Positions 43,294 through 51,291 of a stretch of DNA of 64,000 bases are shown here, piece after piece (position 1 is the first letter of the stretch; each line of letters starts with the position of its first letter). This DNA comes from Streptomyces bikiniensis (lineage in GTDB: Bacteria > Actinomycetota > Actinomycetes > Streptomycetales > Streptomycetaceae): NCBI GenBank assembly GCA_000716465.1, contig JNWL01000028.1, forward strand, positions 1 to 64,000, written 5' to 3'. The notes beneath the pieces were generated by a model. That model had not been told where the DNA came from, made no database searches, and saw nothing but the letters and a program-made list of their open reading frames with translations. Position numbers and translations under genes: made by a program.

Positions 43294-44682
43294 ATGAGTA
43301 CGGTCAACGGCGGCATCTCGTTCTGGTACGCGCAGGAGGGCGCCCCCGCCCCCCGCGAGCCGCTCCCCGGCGACACCGCCGCCGACGTCTGCATCGTGGG
43401 CGGCGGCTACACCGGCCTGTGGACCGCCTACTACCTGAAGAAGGCCGTGCCCTTCCTCAACATCACCGTCCTGGAGGCGAAGTTCTGCGGTTACGGAGCC
43501 TCCGGCCGCAACGGCGGCTGGCTCTACAACGGCATCGCCGGCCGCGACCGCTACGCGAAGCTGCACGGCCACGAGGCCGCCGTCCGCCTCCAGCAGGCCA
43601 TGAACGCCACCGTCGCCGAGGTCGTGGACGTCTGCGAGCGGGAGAAGATCGACGCCGACGTGCACCGCGGCGGCGTCCTCGAAGTCGCCCTCTCCCCCGC
43701 GCAGCTCACCCGCCTCAAGGACTTCCACACGGTCGAGATCGCGTTCGGCGAGACCGACCGCGTGCTGTACGGGGCCCGCGAGACCGCCGAACGCGTCCGC
43801 GTGACCGGCGCCGTCGGCTCCTCCTGGACCCCGCACGGCGCCCGTCTGCACCCGGTGAAGCTGGTGAAGGGCCTCGCGGCGGCGGTCGAGGCGCTGGGGG
43901 TGACGATCCACGAGTCGACGCCGGTGACGGAGATCAGGCCGAAGCACGCGGTCACCCCGTACGGCACGGTCCGCGCCCCGTACGTGCTGCGCTGCACCGA
44001 GGGCTTCACCGCCTCCCTCGCCGGCCAGCGCCGCACCTGGCTCCCCATGAACTCCTCGATGATCGCGACCGAGCCGCTCACCGACGCGCAGTGGGAGTCG
44101 ATCGGCTGGGAGGGCCGCGAGACGCTGGGCGACATGGCGCACGCGTACATGTACGCCCAGCGCACCGCCGACGGCCGGATCGCGCTCGGCGGCCGGGGCG
44201 TCCCGTACCGCTTCGGCTCGAAGACCGACAACGACGGACGCACCCGGGCGCGGACGGTCGAGGCCCTGCGCGAGATCCTGGTCCGCTTCTTCCCGCAGCT
44301 GGCGGGGGTACGGATCGACCACGCCTGGTCCGGTGTGCTCGGCGTCCCGCGCGACTGGTGCGCGACGGTCACCCTCGACCGCTCCACGGGCCTGGGCTGG
44401 GCGGGCGGTTACGTCGGCTCGGGCGTCGCCACCGCCAACCTCGCCGCCCGCACCCTGCGCGACCTGATCAAGGAGGACTCCGGCCAGTCGGGCCCGACCG
44501 ACCTGACGACCCTCCCCTGGGTCGACCACAAGGTCCGCAAGTGGGAGCCGGAGCCGCTGCGCTGGCTCGGCGTGCAGACCATGTACGCGGCGTTCCGGGG
44601 CGCGGACCGCCGCGAGGCCCTGGGGCACTCGGCACGGACGGACCGGGTGGCGGTCCTGGCGAACAGGCTGAGCGGGAGGTAG
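43294..44682 (+). CDS. DAO-type FAD-dependent oxidoreductase (462 aa)
   Basis: FAD motif TAADVCIVGGGYTGLWTAYY, then LEAKFCGYGASGRNGGWLY, the GASGRNGG signature of the glycine oxidase/DadA superfamily, and a C-terminal GLGWAGGYVGSGVATANLAA. Substrate unknown; glycine-, sarcosine- or putrescine-type amines are oxidised by relatives. ATG at 43294 with AGGGG 8 bases upstream. Its promoter region begins with the MITE-like element. Confidence 0.9.
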   Translation: MSTVNGGISFWYAQEGAPAPREPLPGDTAADVCIVGGGYTGLWTAYYLKKAVPFLNITVLEAKFCGYGASGRNGGWLYNGIAGRDRYAKLHGHEAAVRLQQAMNATVAEVVDVCEREKIDADVHRGGVLEVALSPAQLTRLKDFHTVEIAFGETDRVLYGARETAERVRVTGAVGSSWTPHGARLHPVKLVKGLAAAVEALGVTIHESTPVTEIRPKHAVTPYGTVRAPYVLRCTEGFTASLAGQRRTWLPMNSSMIATEPLTDAQWESIGWEGRETLGDMAHAYMYAQRTADGRIALGGRGVPYRFGSKTDNDGRTRARTVEALREILVRFFPQLAGVRIDHAWSGVLGVPRDWCATVTLDRSTGLGWAGGYVGSGVATANLAARTLRDLIKEDSGQSGPTDLTTLPWVDHKVRKWEPEPLRWLGVQTMYAAFRGADRREALGHSARTDRVAVLANRLSGR

Positions 44683-44703
44683 ACGGGGGGGCGGGCGGAG
44701 ACC

Positions 44704-44800
44704 GGCGGAGACGGGGGGCGGGAGGAGACCGGCGGAGACGGGCGGAGACGGGCGGAGACGGGCGGAGACGGGCGGAGACGGGCGGAGACGGGCGGCAACG
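44704..44800. repeat. 10-bp VNTR (GGCGGAGACG)
   Basis: Six perfect head-to-tail copies (44731-44790), one variant (44791-44800) and an outlying copy at 44704 lie between the convergent FAD oxidoreductase and Mrr-TerD genes. No spacers, so not CRISPR. Confidence 0.9.
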
Positions 44801-44816
44801 GATAGGGGCGCGCCCC

Positions 44817-46847
44817 TCACCCCACCTCGACGCCGAAGTCCCCGACCAGCTCCCCGAGCCCGCCGGCGTATCCCTTCCCGCCGACCACGAAGTCCCAGTC
44901 GCCCCCGGCCCGCCGCCGGAACGAGCCGAGGACGAGGGCGGTCTCGCCGGGCCGCCCGTCGGACACGTCGAGCCGTTCGAGCTCGCCGCCGGACGCGTCC
45001 CGGAGCCGTATCCCGGCCTCCGTGAACCCGCGGAGGTCGGCGTCCGGGTCGGCCTCGGGGTCCACGGCGGCGACGAGGACGAGCCGGTCGGCGCGGGCGG
45101 GAAGCGCGTCGAACCCGACGCGGACGGCGGCGCGGTCGCCGGGGGAGGCGGTCACCGCGGCGACGGAACCGTCCGGGGTGGAGGGGTTGTTGTAGAAGAC
45201 GAACCACTCGTCGCCGAGGACCCGGCCGCCCTCGCAGACGAGCGCGCAGACGTCGAGGGCGACGGACCCGCGCCACACCATCCCGAGCAGGTTGAAGTCC
45301 CCGGAGGGAGGGGACGGGGCGGGGGCGGCCCCGGGGGCGCCCAACCTCCCCCGCAACCCGTGCCGCCGCAGCAGATCGACGAGCTCGTTCCCGGAGATCA
45401 GCGTCAGCGGCTTGCCCTCGGCGAAGGCGTAGGACCCGGGCCCGAACTTCGAAGTGGTGACGAGGACGCCCTTGTTGGCGCCGGCGCCCTGCACGGTCCC
45501 GAAGAGGTCGCGCACGGCGGACGGCGGCACGGTGTTCCGGTACCGCTTCACCTGGACGACGATCGAGCCGCCGCTGATGGGATCGGGGTCGAGGGCGTCG
45601 ACGTCGACCCCGCCGTCGTTGGAGCGGCGGGTGGTGACGGCCTGGAGCCCCCGGGCCCGGAACAACTCGGCGACGAGCCCCTCGAAGGCGATGGGGTCCA
45701 TGGACAGCAGATCGGGCTCCTCCCCGTCCCCCTGCACGACCACGTCGCCCCCGACCTGGTCGGGCGTACGGAACGGGGCGACGGCGACCCGCTCCTCCGG
45801 CTTGCTGGAGAGCCGCCCGGCGAGCGCGCCGGTCAGGCAGTCCACGGCGGCGACGAGTTCCAGATTGAGCCGGTCGAAGTCCTGCCGGCCCACGACGACG
45901 GAGGCGACGCACACGCGGGAGGCGAGCCCGGTGGCCGGGTCGACGCCGCCGACGTACCCGTTGAGGGCGACGGACTCCAGGGCCCCGAACCGGTCGGCGG
46001 CGAACAGCTCCCGCACGGCGAGCAGCACGCTCTGGGCGAGGACCCTCCGGTAGAGCGCCCGCCGCTGCGTGACGGGCCGGGCGACCTCCTTCTCCTGGTC
46101 GGTGCTGGGCAGGTACTTGACGCCCTTGGTCTCGGGAACGACCTCGTAACCAGGCAGGTCCCAGTCGAGAACGAACCCGCGCCCGCCCCGGTCGTAAGCG
46201 GCGGAGACCTCACGGGGAAAGCCGTCGGGCCAGCCGCCGGAGGCGAAGAGCACGGCGGAGAAGTAGTCGACGACGGTCCCGACGTCCCCGCGGGCCAGGG
46301 CCTCACCGGTCCCGGCGACTCCCCGGTTGTACTCCCGGATCTCGTCGATCCGCCGGGCGGCCCAGGCGTCGTACTCCCTCCGGTACGCGGCGAGCGACTC
46401 CAGGCGCCGCGCCTCGGCGGCCTGCGCGGCGTACCAGTCCCGCTCGAACCGGGCCCGCCCGTCGCGCCCGGAGTAGTGCCGCTGGTCGGGCACGGGCACG
46501 GGCTGCGCGAGGGCCCCGGGCGCGAACGGCTCGACCTCCTCGGCCCGCCGCAGCGACTCCATGCGGAAGGCGGGCGCACGACACCCGGCGGCGAGCAGCC
46601 CCTCGAGCACGGCGACGCGGTCGTCGATCTCCCGGGTCCTGCGCAACGCGTCGGCATCCCGATGCCTCCGATAGGCGGCCCGCTGCTCCCGCTGCATCCG
46701 GGACACGTCCCGCTCGTACGCCCGCTGCTGCCGCTCGGCCTCCCGCTGCTGCCGCAGCACGGCCTGCTGCTGCCCCTCCCGCTGCCGCTGCGCCACCCTC
46801 TGCTGCTCGGCCCAGATCCCGATCAGCCCCCCGGAACGCCGCCCCAT
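44817..46847 (-). CDS. Mrr-type restriction endonuclease fused to a TerD domain (676 aa)
   Basis: Order: residues 12-85 are a Gln/Arg-rich coiled coil (QQRVAQRQREGQQQAVLRQQ); 90-375 a mixed region of unknown fold including YRRVLAQSVLLAVRELFAAD; 383-495 an Mrr_cat nuclease (DPIAFEGLVAELFRARGLQA, D415 in GGVDVD, Q432 and K434 in VVQVKRY, the D...QxK form of the PD-(D/E)xK site); 517-676 a TerD domain (FYNNPSTPDGSVA, GKGYAGGLGELVGDFGVEVG). Compared with terD at 30404 the acidic loop (GGGDDE) is replaced by SPGDRA, so calcium binding is probably lost. ATG with GGGGAGGGG 7 bases upstream. No methylase is nearby, so it is not a classical restriction-modification pair; a modification-dependent or stress-linked nuclease is the likely role. 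Confidence 0.9.
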   Translation of the reverse strand: MGRRSGGLIGIWAEQQRVAQRQREGQQQAVLRQQREAERQQRAYERDVSRMQREQRAAYRRHRDADALRRTREIDDRVAVLEGLLAAGCRAPAFRMESLRRAEEVEPFAPGALAQPVPVPDQRHYSGRDGRARFERDWYAAQAAEARRLESLAAYRREYDAWAARRIDEIREYNRGVAGTGEALARGDVGTVVDYFSAVLFASGGWPDGFPREVSAAYDRGGRGFVLDWDLPGYEVVPETKGVKYLPSTDQEKEVARPVTQRRALYRRVLAQSVLLAVRELFAADRFGALESVALNGYVGGVDPATGLASRVCVASVVVGRQDFDRLNLELVAAVDCLTGALAGRLSSKPEERVAVAPFRTPDQVGGDVVVQGDGEEPDLLSMDPIAFEGLVAELFRARGLQAVTTRRSNDGGVDVDALDPDPISGGSIVVQVKRYRNTVPPSAVRDLFGTVQGAGANKGVLVTTSKFGPGSYAFAEGKPLTLISGNELVDLLRRHGLRGRLGAPGAAPAPSPPSGDFNLLGMVWRGSVALDVCALVCEGGRVLGDEWFVFYNNPSTPDGSVAAVTASPGDRAAVRVGFDALPARADRLVLVAAVDPEADPDADLRGFTEAGIRLRDASGGELERLDVSDGRPGETALVLGSFRRRAGGDWDFVVGGKGYAGGLGELVGDFGVEVG

Positions 46848-46992
46848 GCGCGCACCCCTCCCCGAAAACACCCCGCGCCACGTGAACACCCCGTGACACC
46901 GGATTGTCCCGGACGCCGAAGCGCTTGCACACAGAAACCGCGTCCCCACTCCGGAAAACCGCCCGGCCCGCGCCCCGGGCCATACTGCGTCC

Positions 46993-47277
46993 GTGCGCAC
47001 AGACGGACGCTCCCACCTCCCCCTCCGAGCCGGCATCACACTCGGCGCCGTACTCACCGCCCCACTGCTGCTCCTGGCGGGCGGCTTCGCGTACGACCGC
47101 CTCGTACGACACCTGTACCGGGAGGGCGGCCCGGGCCCGCACGCGAAGGAAGAGGGCTGGGTGCACCCGGGCTACTTCGTGATGACCAACGCACTGGTAC
47201 GAGCCCTGACCTGGCCGACCCGCAGGTGGAACGCCCACCTGAGGCACACGTCCACCCGCTCACGCCCTCGTCACTGA
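46993..47277 (+). CDS. Small membrane protein of unknown function (94 aa)
   Basis: After a basic start, one hydrophobic helix (AGITLGAVLTAPLLLLAGGF) is followed by a basic extramembrane part with RLVRHLYREGGPGPH and a His/Arg-rich end. GTG start with CATACT about seven bases upstream and no ribosome binding site, suggesting a leaderless message. It is divergent from the Mrr-TerD gene. Its last 18 bases overlap the end of the convergent gene at 47260. Confidence 0.6.
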   Translation: MRTDGRSHLPLRAGITLGAVLTAPLLLLAGGFAYDRLVRHLYREGGPGPHAKEEGWVHPGYFVMTNALVRALTWPTRRWNAHLRHTSTRSRPRH

Positions 47278-47526
47278 CCGCTGCCCCCCCATGAGCTCGA
47301 CCAGACGACTCCGCGCCTCCGCGAGACGCTGCTCGTAGTCGGGCGTGAAGATCCCCGCAAGCTCCTTCTCCAGGGTCCCGGAGATGGCGTAGATCCCGGA
47401 CCAGACCGCGCGATCGGGCACGATGGCGTCCAGCTTGTCGGACTCCATCATCACCTCGTACAGCCAGTCGGACAGGACGAACGCCTGGTCCGGCGTGAGC
47501 TTGATGAGTACGGGTTCTTCGTCCAT
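47260..47526 (-). CDS. Small hypothetical protein (88 aa)
   Basis: A soluble helical protein with LIKLTPDQAFVLSDWLYEVM and AIVPDRAVWSGIYAISGTLE. Small Streptomyces proteins of this pattern are common, and I know no function. It ends within the convergent membrane-protein gene (18-base overlap). Confidence 0.7.
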   Translation of the reverse strand: MDEEPVLIKLTPDQAFVLSDWLYEVMMESDKLDAIVPDRAVWSGIYAISGTLEKELAGIFTPDYEQRLAEARSRLVELMGGQRSVTRA

Positions 47527-47674
47527 CCGGTCACGCTACAAGGGCGCTCCGCGAGCGGGCCGACTGCCGGAGGCACGGCAAGGAGCCGTTGTACGGACGA
47601 CCGGTCGGAAAGCCCGCCCGCCGATTCCCTCACCGCCCCCGAACAACCACGTCGTCCGGCGGATCCACGACGCG

Positions 47675-48013
47675 TCAAGCGGTCACCGGACAACCCGAGA
47701 AGCCGACGCCCGGCACGGCCTTCGCCCGTCCGTCCGCCCTTTCGACCGGAACCAGCGCGGCCGTATCCGGAACGGGACGGTTCACATGGTCCGTGGAGCC
47801 TGGAAGCGCCCCGTAACGGCAGTGCACTTCAGCGATGGACACCACCTCCACCGAGGCGGGCGCGCGCCCCTCCTCCTGACCGTGGTGCTCCTCGCGGAAG
47901 TCGATCCCCTCCGCGCGTTCGCTGCCGACGATGTCGTCGTAGTCCGCCGGATCGGCCTCCAGCAGCGTCCACGAGACGACATCACCCGGCGAAAGGAGCA
48001 GCAATGTCCCCAC
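47675..48013 (-). pseudogene. Decayed DUF6578-type gene, N-terminus lost
   Basis: The reading frame from the GTG at 48013 matches the body of DUF6578 proteins: SPGDVVSWTLLEADPADYD, then IDFREEHHGQEE, IAEVHCRYGALPG and a PVPD...ADG end. The usual N-terminus (a GWQ-x-QCCG motif) is missing; a trace, GWGHCCSF, lies in the neighbouring frame just upstream, implying a frameshift at about 47990-48000. The frame runs into the start of the SDR remnant on the other strand. It could still be expressed as a short protein. Confidence 0.55.
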
Positions 48014-48476
48014 CCCTGATTGAGACGACTCTCCGGAACCGGCCGCTCCAGGGCCGCACCGCCCTCGTCACCGGCGGAGCCACCGGCATCGGCGCCGAGA
48101 TCGGGCGGGCGCTCGCCGCCGGAGCGACCGTCGCGGTCAACCACCTCGGCCAGGACCCCGACGCCCACGCCCTCCTCGCGCCCTTCGAACGCGCCGGCAG
48201 TCCCGGGATCGCGGTGAACGCCGACCTGACCGATCCGGGTGCCGTCCGGGATCTGCGTCGACACGGTCCTGCCCGGAGCCATCCAGGTCGAGGCGGAGAA
48301 CGCCCTCCCCGCCCGGCACCGCGCGCGGCCGGAGGACCGGATCGAGCGCCAGTACGTCCCGCGCCGTGGCCGCCCCGAGGACGTCGCCGCCCTGGTCGAC
48401 GTTCCCCTCGGGCCCCTCCTCCTCGTTCATCACCGGACAGTCCGTCCACGTCGACGACGGCTGGCTGCTCCACTGA
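48004..48476 (+). pseudogene. Decayed short-chain dehydrogenase/reductase (SDR)
   Basis: Three pieces in three frames: 48004 to about 48245 encodes the NAD site (LQGRTALVTGGATGIGAEIG, then NADLTDPGAVRD); from about 48247 the C-terminal part continues in another frame (ICVDTVLPGAIQVEAENALP, RPEDVAALV) with the central 100 or so residues including the catalytic YxxxK gone; near 48400 a further shift leads to SSSFITGQSVHVDDGWLLH and the stop at 48476. An internal deletion and a frameshift are needed, so the gene is dead. Confidence 0.85.
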
Positions 48477-48521
48477 GACCGCCGACAAACAGACCGTCAA
48501 CAAGCAAGGAGACAGACCGGC

Positions 48522-48959
48522 ATGATCGAACGCGTCCGTGCCGTCCTCGTGACCCCCGATGACACGATGCTGGTCATCCGCCGCACCCGACCCGGCATCC
48601 CCGAGTACTGGGTCCTGCCCGGCGGCGGCGTCGAACCCGGCGACGCATCCCGCGAGGCCGCCCTCCACCGGGAGATCCACGAGGAGATCGCGGGGAAGGC
48701 CGACGTCGTCCGCCTCCTCCACACCATGGAGTCCGACGACGAGCGCCAGCTCTTCTACCTCGCCCGCATCACGACCTGGTCCTTCGACGACCGCACCGGA
48801 CCCGAGTTCAGCGCCGAGGGACGCGGCGCGTACGCGCTGGAGGAAATCCCGCTGACCGTGGAAGGGCTCGACGGCATCGACCTCAAGCCCGAGGAGATCG
48901 CCCACGTCCTGCGGGTCGCCATCGGCGACGGAAACCTCGGTGCCGAGGCTACGGCGTAA
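48522..48959 (+). CDS. NUDIX hydrolase (145 aa)
   Basis: NUDIX fold with VRAVLVTPDDTMLVIRRTRP, then YWVLPGGGVEPGDAS and REIHEEIAG, the catalytic helix with its Glu cluster; spacing between the Gly-rich loop and REIHEE is one residue longer than the textbook box. Family members hydrolyse nucleoside diphosphate-linked compounds; the substrate is unknown. The ATG follows AGGAGACAGA. It lies just past the SDR remnant and before tRNA-Thr. Confidence 0.88.
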   Translation: MIERVRAVLVTPDDTMLVIRRTRPGIPEYWVLPGGGVEPGDASREAALHREIHEEIAGKADVVRLLHTMESDDERQLFYLARITTWSFDDRTGPEFSAEGRGAYALEEIPLTVEGLDGIDLKPEEIAHVLRVAIGDGNLGAEATA

Positions 48960-48981
48960 CGCCAGAAGGATGGAGCACGAC

Positions 48982-49010
48982 GAAGCCCCGGGACAGGAAC
49001 CCGGGGCTTC
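48982..49010 (+). terminator. Terminator after the NUDIX gene
   Basis: GAAGCCCCGGG (48982-48992), 7-base loop, exact complement 49000-49010, beginning 22 bases after the stop. Confidence 0.8.
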
Positions 49011-49137
49011 GCGGAAGAACGAACGACGGAAATCGAACCTGCGCCATAGGCCCGGGACCCACCGGCCTTCCGGTCCCCCGGCACGCGAAAGGGCCAGCGC
49101 CCGGGGAACACCCCCGCGCCGGCCCTCGCGCCCACAG

Positions 49138-49211
49138 AGCCCCCTGTCGGGTTCGAACCGACGACCCCCGCTTTACAAGAGCGGTGCTCTGGCCAGCTGA
49201 GCTAAGGAGGC
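49138..49211 (-). tRNA. tRNA-Thr (anticodon TGT)
   Basis: On the minus strand GCCTCCT pairs with AGGGGGC (one wobble), the D arm is AGCTCAGCTGGCCAGAGC-like, the anticodon stem CCGCT/AGCGG encloses CTTGTAA giving anticodon TGT, and the T arm is GTCGG-TTCGAAC-CCGAC. The discriminator is T and no CCA is encoded. Standard cloverleaf throughout. Confidence 0.95.
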
Positions 49212-49320
49212 AGCCCGTGCAGTGTATCCAACGACGGTCACCCGATGGTCGGGAATCTCACGGGGCGGGGAGTGCTGACAGAACGGGCCGCGCCCGGTAG
49301 CGTCACCCCTGGTTCACCCA

Positions 49321-49336
49321 GGTGGACTAGACCTCA
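49321..49336. promoter_or_regulatory. DasR-type dre operator upstream of msiK
   Basis: GGTGGACTAGACCTCA shares a 13-base core (GTGGACTAGACCT) with the site before nagK and fits the DasR consensus. It lies about 58 bases before the msiK start, a repressing position, tying the shared sugar ATPase to aminosugar control. Confidence 0.72.
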
Positions 49337-49393
49337 ATCCTTCCTTTACTCGGATCGTCCGGCACGTTCCTGCCGGTGAAGGGACACATCACC

Positions 49394-50491
49394 ATGGCTT
49401 CCGTCACGTTCGACAAGGCGACCCGGATCTACCCCGGTGCCACCAAGCCCTCCGTCGACCAGCTCGACATCGAGATCGCCGACGGCGAGTTCCTCGTCCT
49501 CGTCGGGCCCTCCGGCTGCGGCAAGTCGACCTCCCTGCGCATGCTCGCGGGTCTCGAGGACGTCAACGCCGGCTCCATCCGCATCGGTGACCGCGACGTC
49601 ACGCACCTGCCGCCCAAGGACCGGGACATCGCCATGGTGTTCCAGAACTACGCGCTCTACCCGCACATGACCGTCGCCGACAACATGGGCTTCGCGCTCA
49701 AGATCGCCGGCGTCAACAAGGCCGAGATCCGCGCCAAGGTCGAGGAGGCCGCGAAGATCCTCGACCTCACCGAGTACCTCGACCGCAAGCCGAAGGCGCT
49801 CTCCGGCGGTCAGCGCCAGCGCGTCGCCATGGGCCGCGCCATCGTCCGCGAGCCGCAGGTCTTCCTCATGGACGAGCCGCTGTCGAACCTCGACGCCAAG
49901 CTCCGCGTCTCGACCCGCACCCAGATCGCGAGCCTCCAGCGCCGCCTGGGCATCACCACGGTCTACGTCACCCACGACCAGACCGAGGCCCTCACCATGG
50001 GCGACCGCGTCGCCGTCCTCAAGGACGGTCTGCTCCAGCAGGTCGACTCCCCGCGCAACATGTACGACAAGCCCGCGAACCTCTTCGTCGCCGGCTTCAT
50101 CGGCTCCCCCGCCATGAACCTCGTCGAGGTCCCGATCACCGACGGCGGCGTGAAGTTCGGCAACAGCGTCGTCCCGGTCTCCCGCGACGCCATCGCCGCC
50201 GCCTCCGCCAACGGCGACACCACCGTCACCGTCGGCGTCCGCCCCGAGCACTTCGACGTCTCGGGCCCGACGAGCAAGGACGGCCTCGCCGTCACCGTCA
50301 ACGTCGTCGAGGAGCTCGGCTCCGACGGCTTCGTCTACGGCTCCACCCGCGTCGGCGGCGAGGACAAGGACCTGGTCGTCCGCGTCGGCGGCCGCGACGT
50401 CCCCGCCAAGGGCTCCACCCTCCACGTCGTGCCCCGCGCCGGCGAGCTGCACGTCTTCTCCACCTCCACGGGCGCCCGCCTCAGCGACTGA
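49394..50491 (+). CDS. msiK: MsiK, shared ATPase of sugar ABC importers (365 aa)
   Basis: ABC ATPase with Walker A VGPSGCGKSTSLRMLAG, Q-loop MVFQNYALYPHM, signature LSGGQRQRVAMGRAIVREPQ, Walker B VFLMDEPLSNLDAKL and switch His VYVTHDQTEAL, plus a C-terminal regulatory OB domain. In Streptomyces MsiK energises many sugar importers (cellobiose, maltose, chitobiose) that lack their own ATPase, which suits the orphan lipoprotein at 21305. ATG at 49394; an in-frame ATG at 49376 is less likely. Confidence 0.96.
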   Translation: MASVTFDKATRIYPGATKPSVDQLDIEIADGEFLVLVGPSGCGKSTSLRMLAGLEDVNAGSIRIGDRDVTHLPPKDRDIAMVFQNYALYPHMTVADNMGFALKIAGVNKAEIRAKVEEAAKILDLTEYLDRKPKALSGGQRQRVAMGRAIVREPQVFLMDEPLSNLDAKLRVSTRTQIASLQRRLGITTVYVTHDQTEALTMGDRVAVLKDGLLQQVDSPRNMYDKPANLFVAGFIGSPAMNLVEVPITDGGVKFGNSVVPVSRDAIAAASANGDTTVTVGVRPEHFDVSGPTSKDGLAVTVNVVEELGSDGFVYGSTRVGGEDKDLVVRVGGRDVPAKGSTLHVVPRAGELHVFSTSTGARLSD

Positions 50492-50506
50492 CCCCGGACA
50501 GCACAC

Positions 50507-50542
50507 GAACGGCCCCGCGTCCCCCCGGACGCGGGGCCGTTC
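50507..50542 (+). terminator. Terminator after msiK
   Basis: GAACGGCCCCGCGTCC (50507-50522), CCCC loop, perfect complement 50527-50542, starting 15 bases after the stop. Confidence 0.88.
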
Positions 50543-50715
50543 GGCCATTCGGACCCCATAGAGGGGTTTACGGCGCGAAACCCCGGCATTCCGGGGCCGT
50601 ACCCCGCCAAAAGCACTCACCGCGTCAACACGGGATTCGAAAAGCCACCTCGAACCATCCCCCGCGAGAGTGACTAAATGTCGCCATATCACTACCGCCC
50701 GCTACGCTCGCCTGC

Positions 50716-51126
50716 GTGACCCACTCTGCCCGCCGAATCGGCCGCTCCCTCGCCCTCGTCCTGCCCGTCGTCCTGGTGCTCTCGGGAACGCTCGCGGTGT
50801 CCGCCGTTCCGTGGGCCGGCCAGGACTCCGCGACCCAGCTGACCGCGGCCGCCAAGGACGTCTCCGTCCCGGCCAAGTCCCGCGCCCCGCAGGACGTCCT
50901 GCGCGACCAGCTCCTCGCCGAGCTCCAGGCGAAGGACCCCGGCACCGCCCTCACGCGCCTCCAGCGCGAGGTCGAGAACCGGCCCTCCCTCGCCCGGCAC
51001 TGCATGTCGATCGCCCGCGACCTCGGCCGCGCCGCCGTCCAGCGCTACGGCCCCGCCCGCGCCCAGTCCTTCTCCCGCCCGGTCTGCGACACCTCGTACG
51101 CGACCGGCGTCATGCGCGCCGGCTGA
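50716..51126 (+). CDS. Exported hypothetical protein (136 aa)
   Basis: An N-terminal signal segment (RRIGRSLALVLPVVLVLSG, then LAVSAVPWAG) is followed by a helical domain with QDVLRDQLLAELQAKDPGTA, LARHCMSIARDLGRAAVQRY and one further Cys near the end, so a single disulfide is possible. No family recognised; it is conserved next to msiK in my memory of Streptomyces genomes. GTG start without ribosome binding site, possibly leaderless. Confidence 0.75.
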   Translation: MTHSARRIGRSLALVLPVVLVLSGTLAVSAVPWAGQDSATQLTAAAKDVSVPAKSRAPQDVLRDQLLAELQAKDPGTALTRLQREVENRPSLARHCMSIARDLGRAAVQRYGPARAQSFSRPVCDTSYATGVMRAG

Positions 51127-51128
51127 GC

Positions 51129-51210
51129 CCGTCACCACCACGACCGACCGGGCCGTCACCACCACGGCCGACCGGACCCCCGTCACCCCCGCGGCCGACC
51201 GGGTCCGTCC
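51129..51210. repeat. Imperfect 27-bp tandem repeat
   Basis: Three copies of a unit built on GTCACCACCACGGCCGACCG, drifting in the third, lie between the exported protein and the nucleotidyltransferase. No coding signal. Confidence 0.6.
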
Positions 51211-51291
51211 CCCCGTGCGGGCCGCGCCCCGCACCGCGGAGATCACGCCCCGTACCGCCGGGATCGCGCACCGGGCGCCTATCGTGCCCGT

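Noticed and set aside
44704..44800. CRISPR-like array
   Set aside because: Units are 10 bases, directly abutting, with no spacers and no cas genes.
43125..47294. A 1389-codon plus-strand frame
   Set aside because: It is a shadow of the FAD oxidoreductase (shifted frame) and the antisense of the Mrr-TerD gene, crossing the VNTR. No domain, no start signal.
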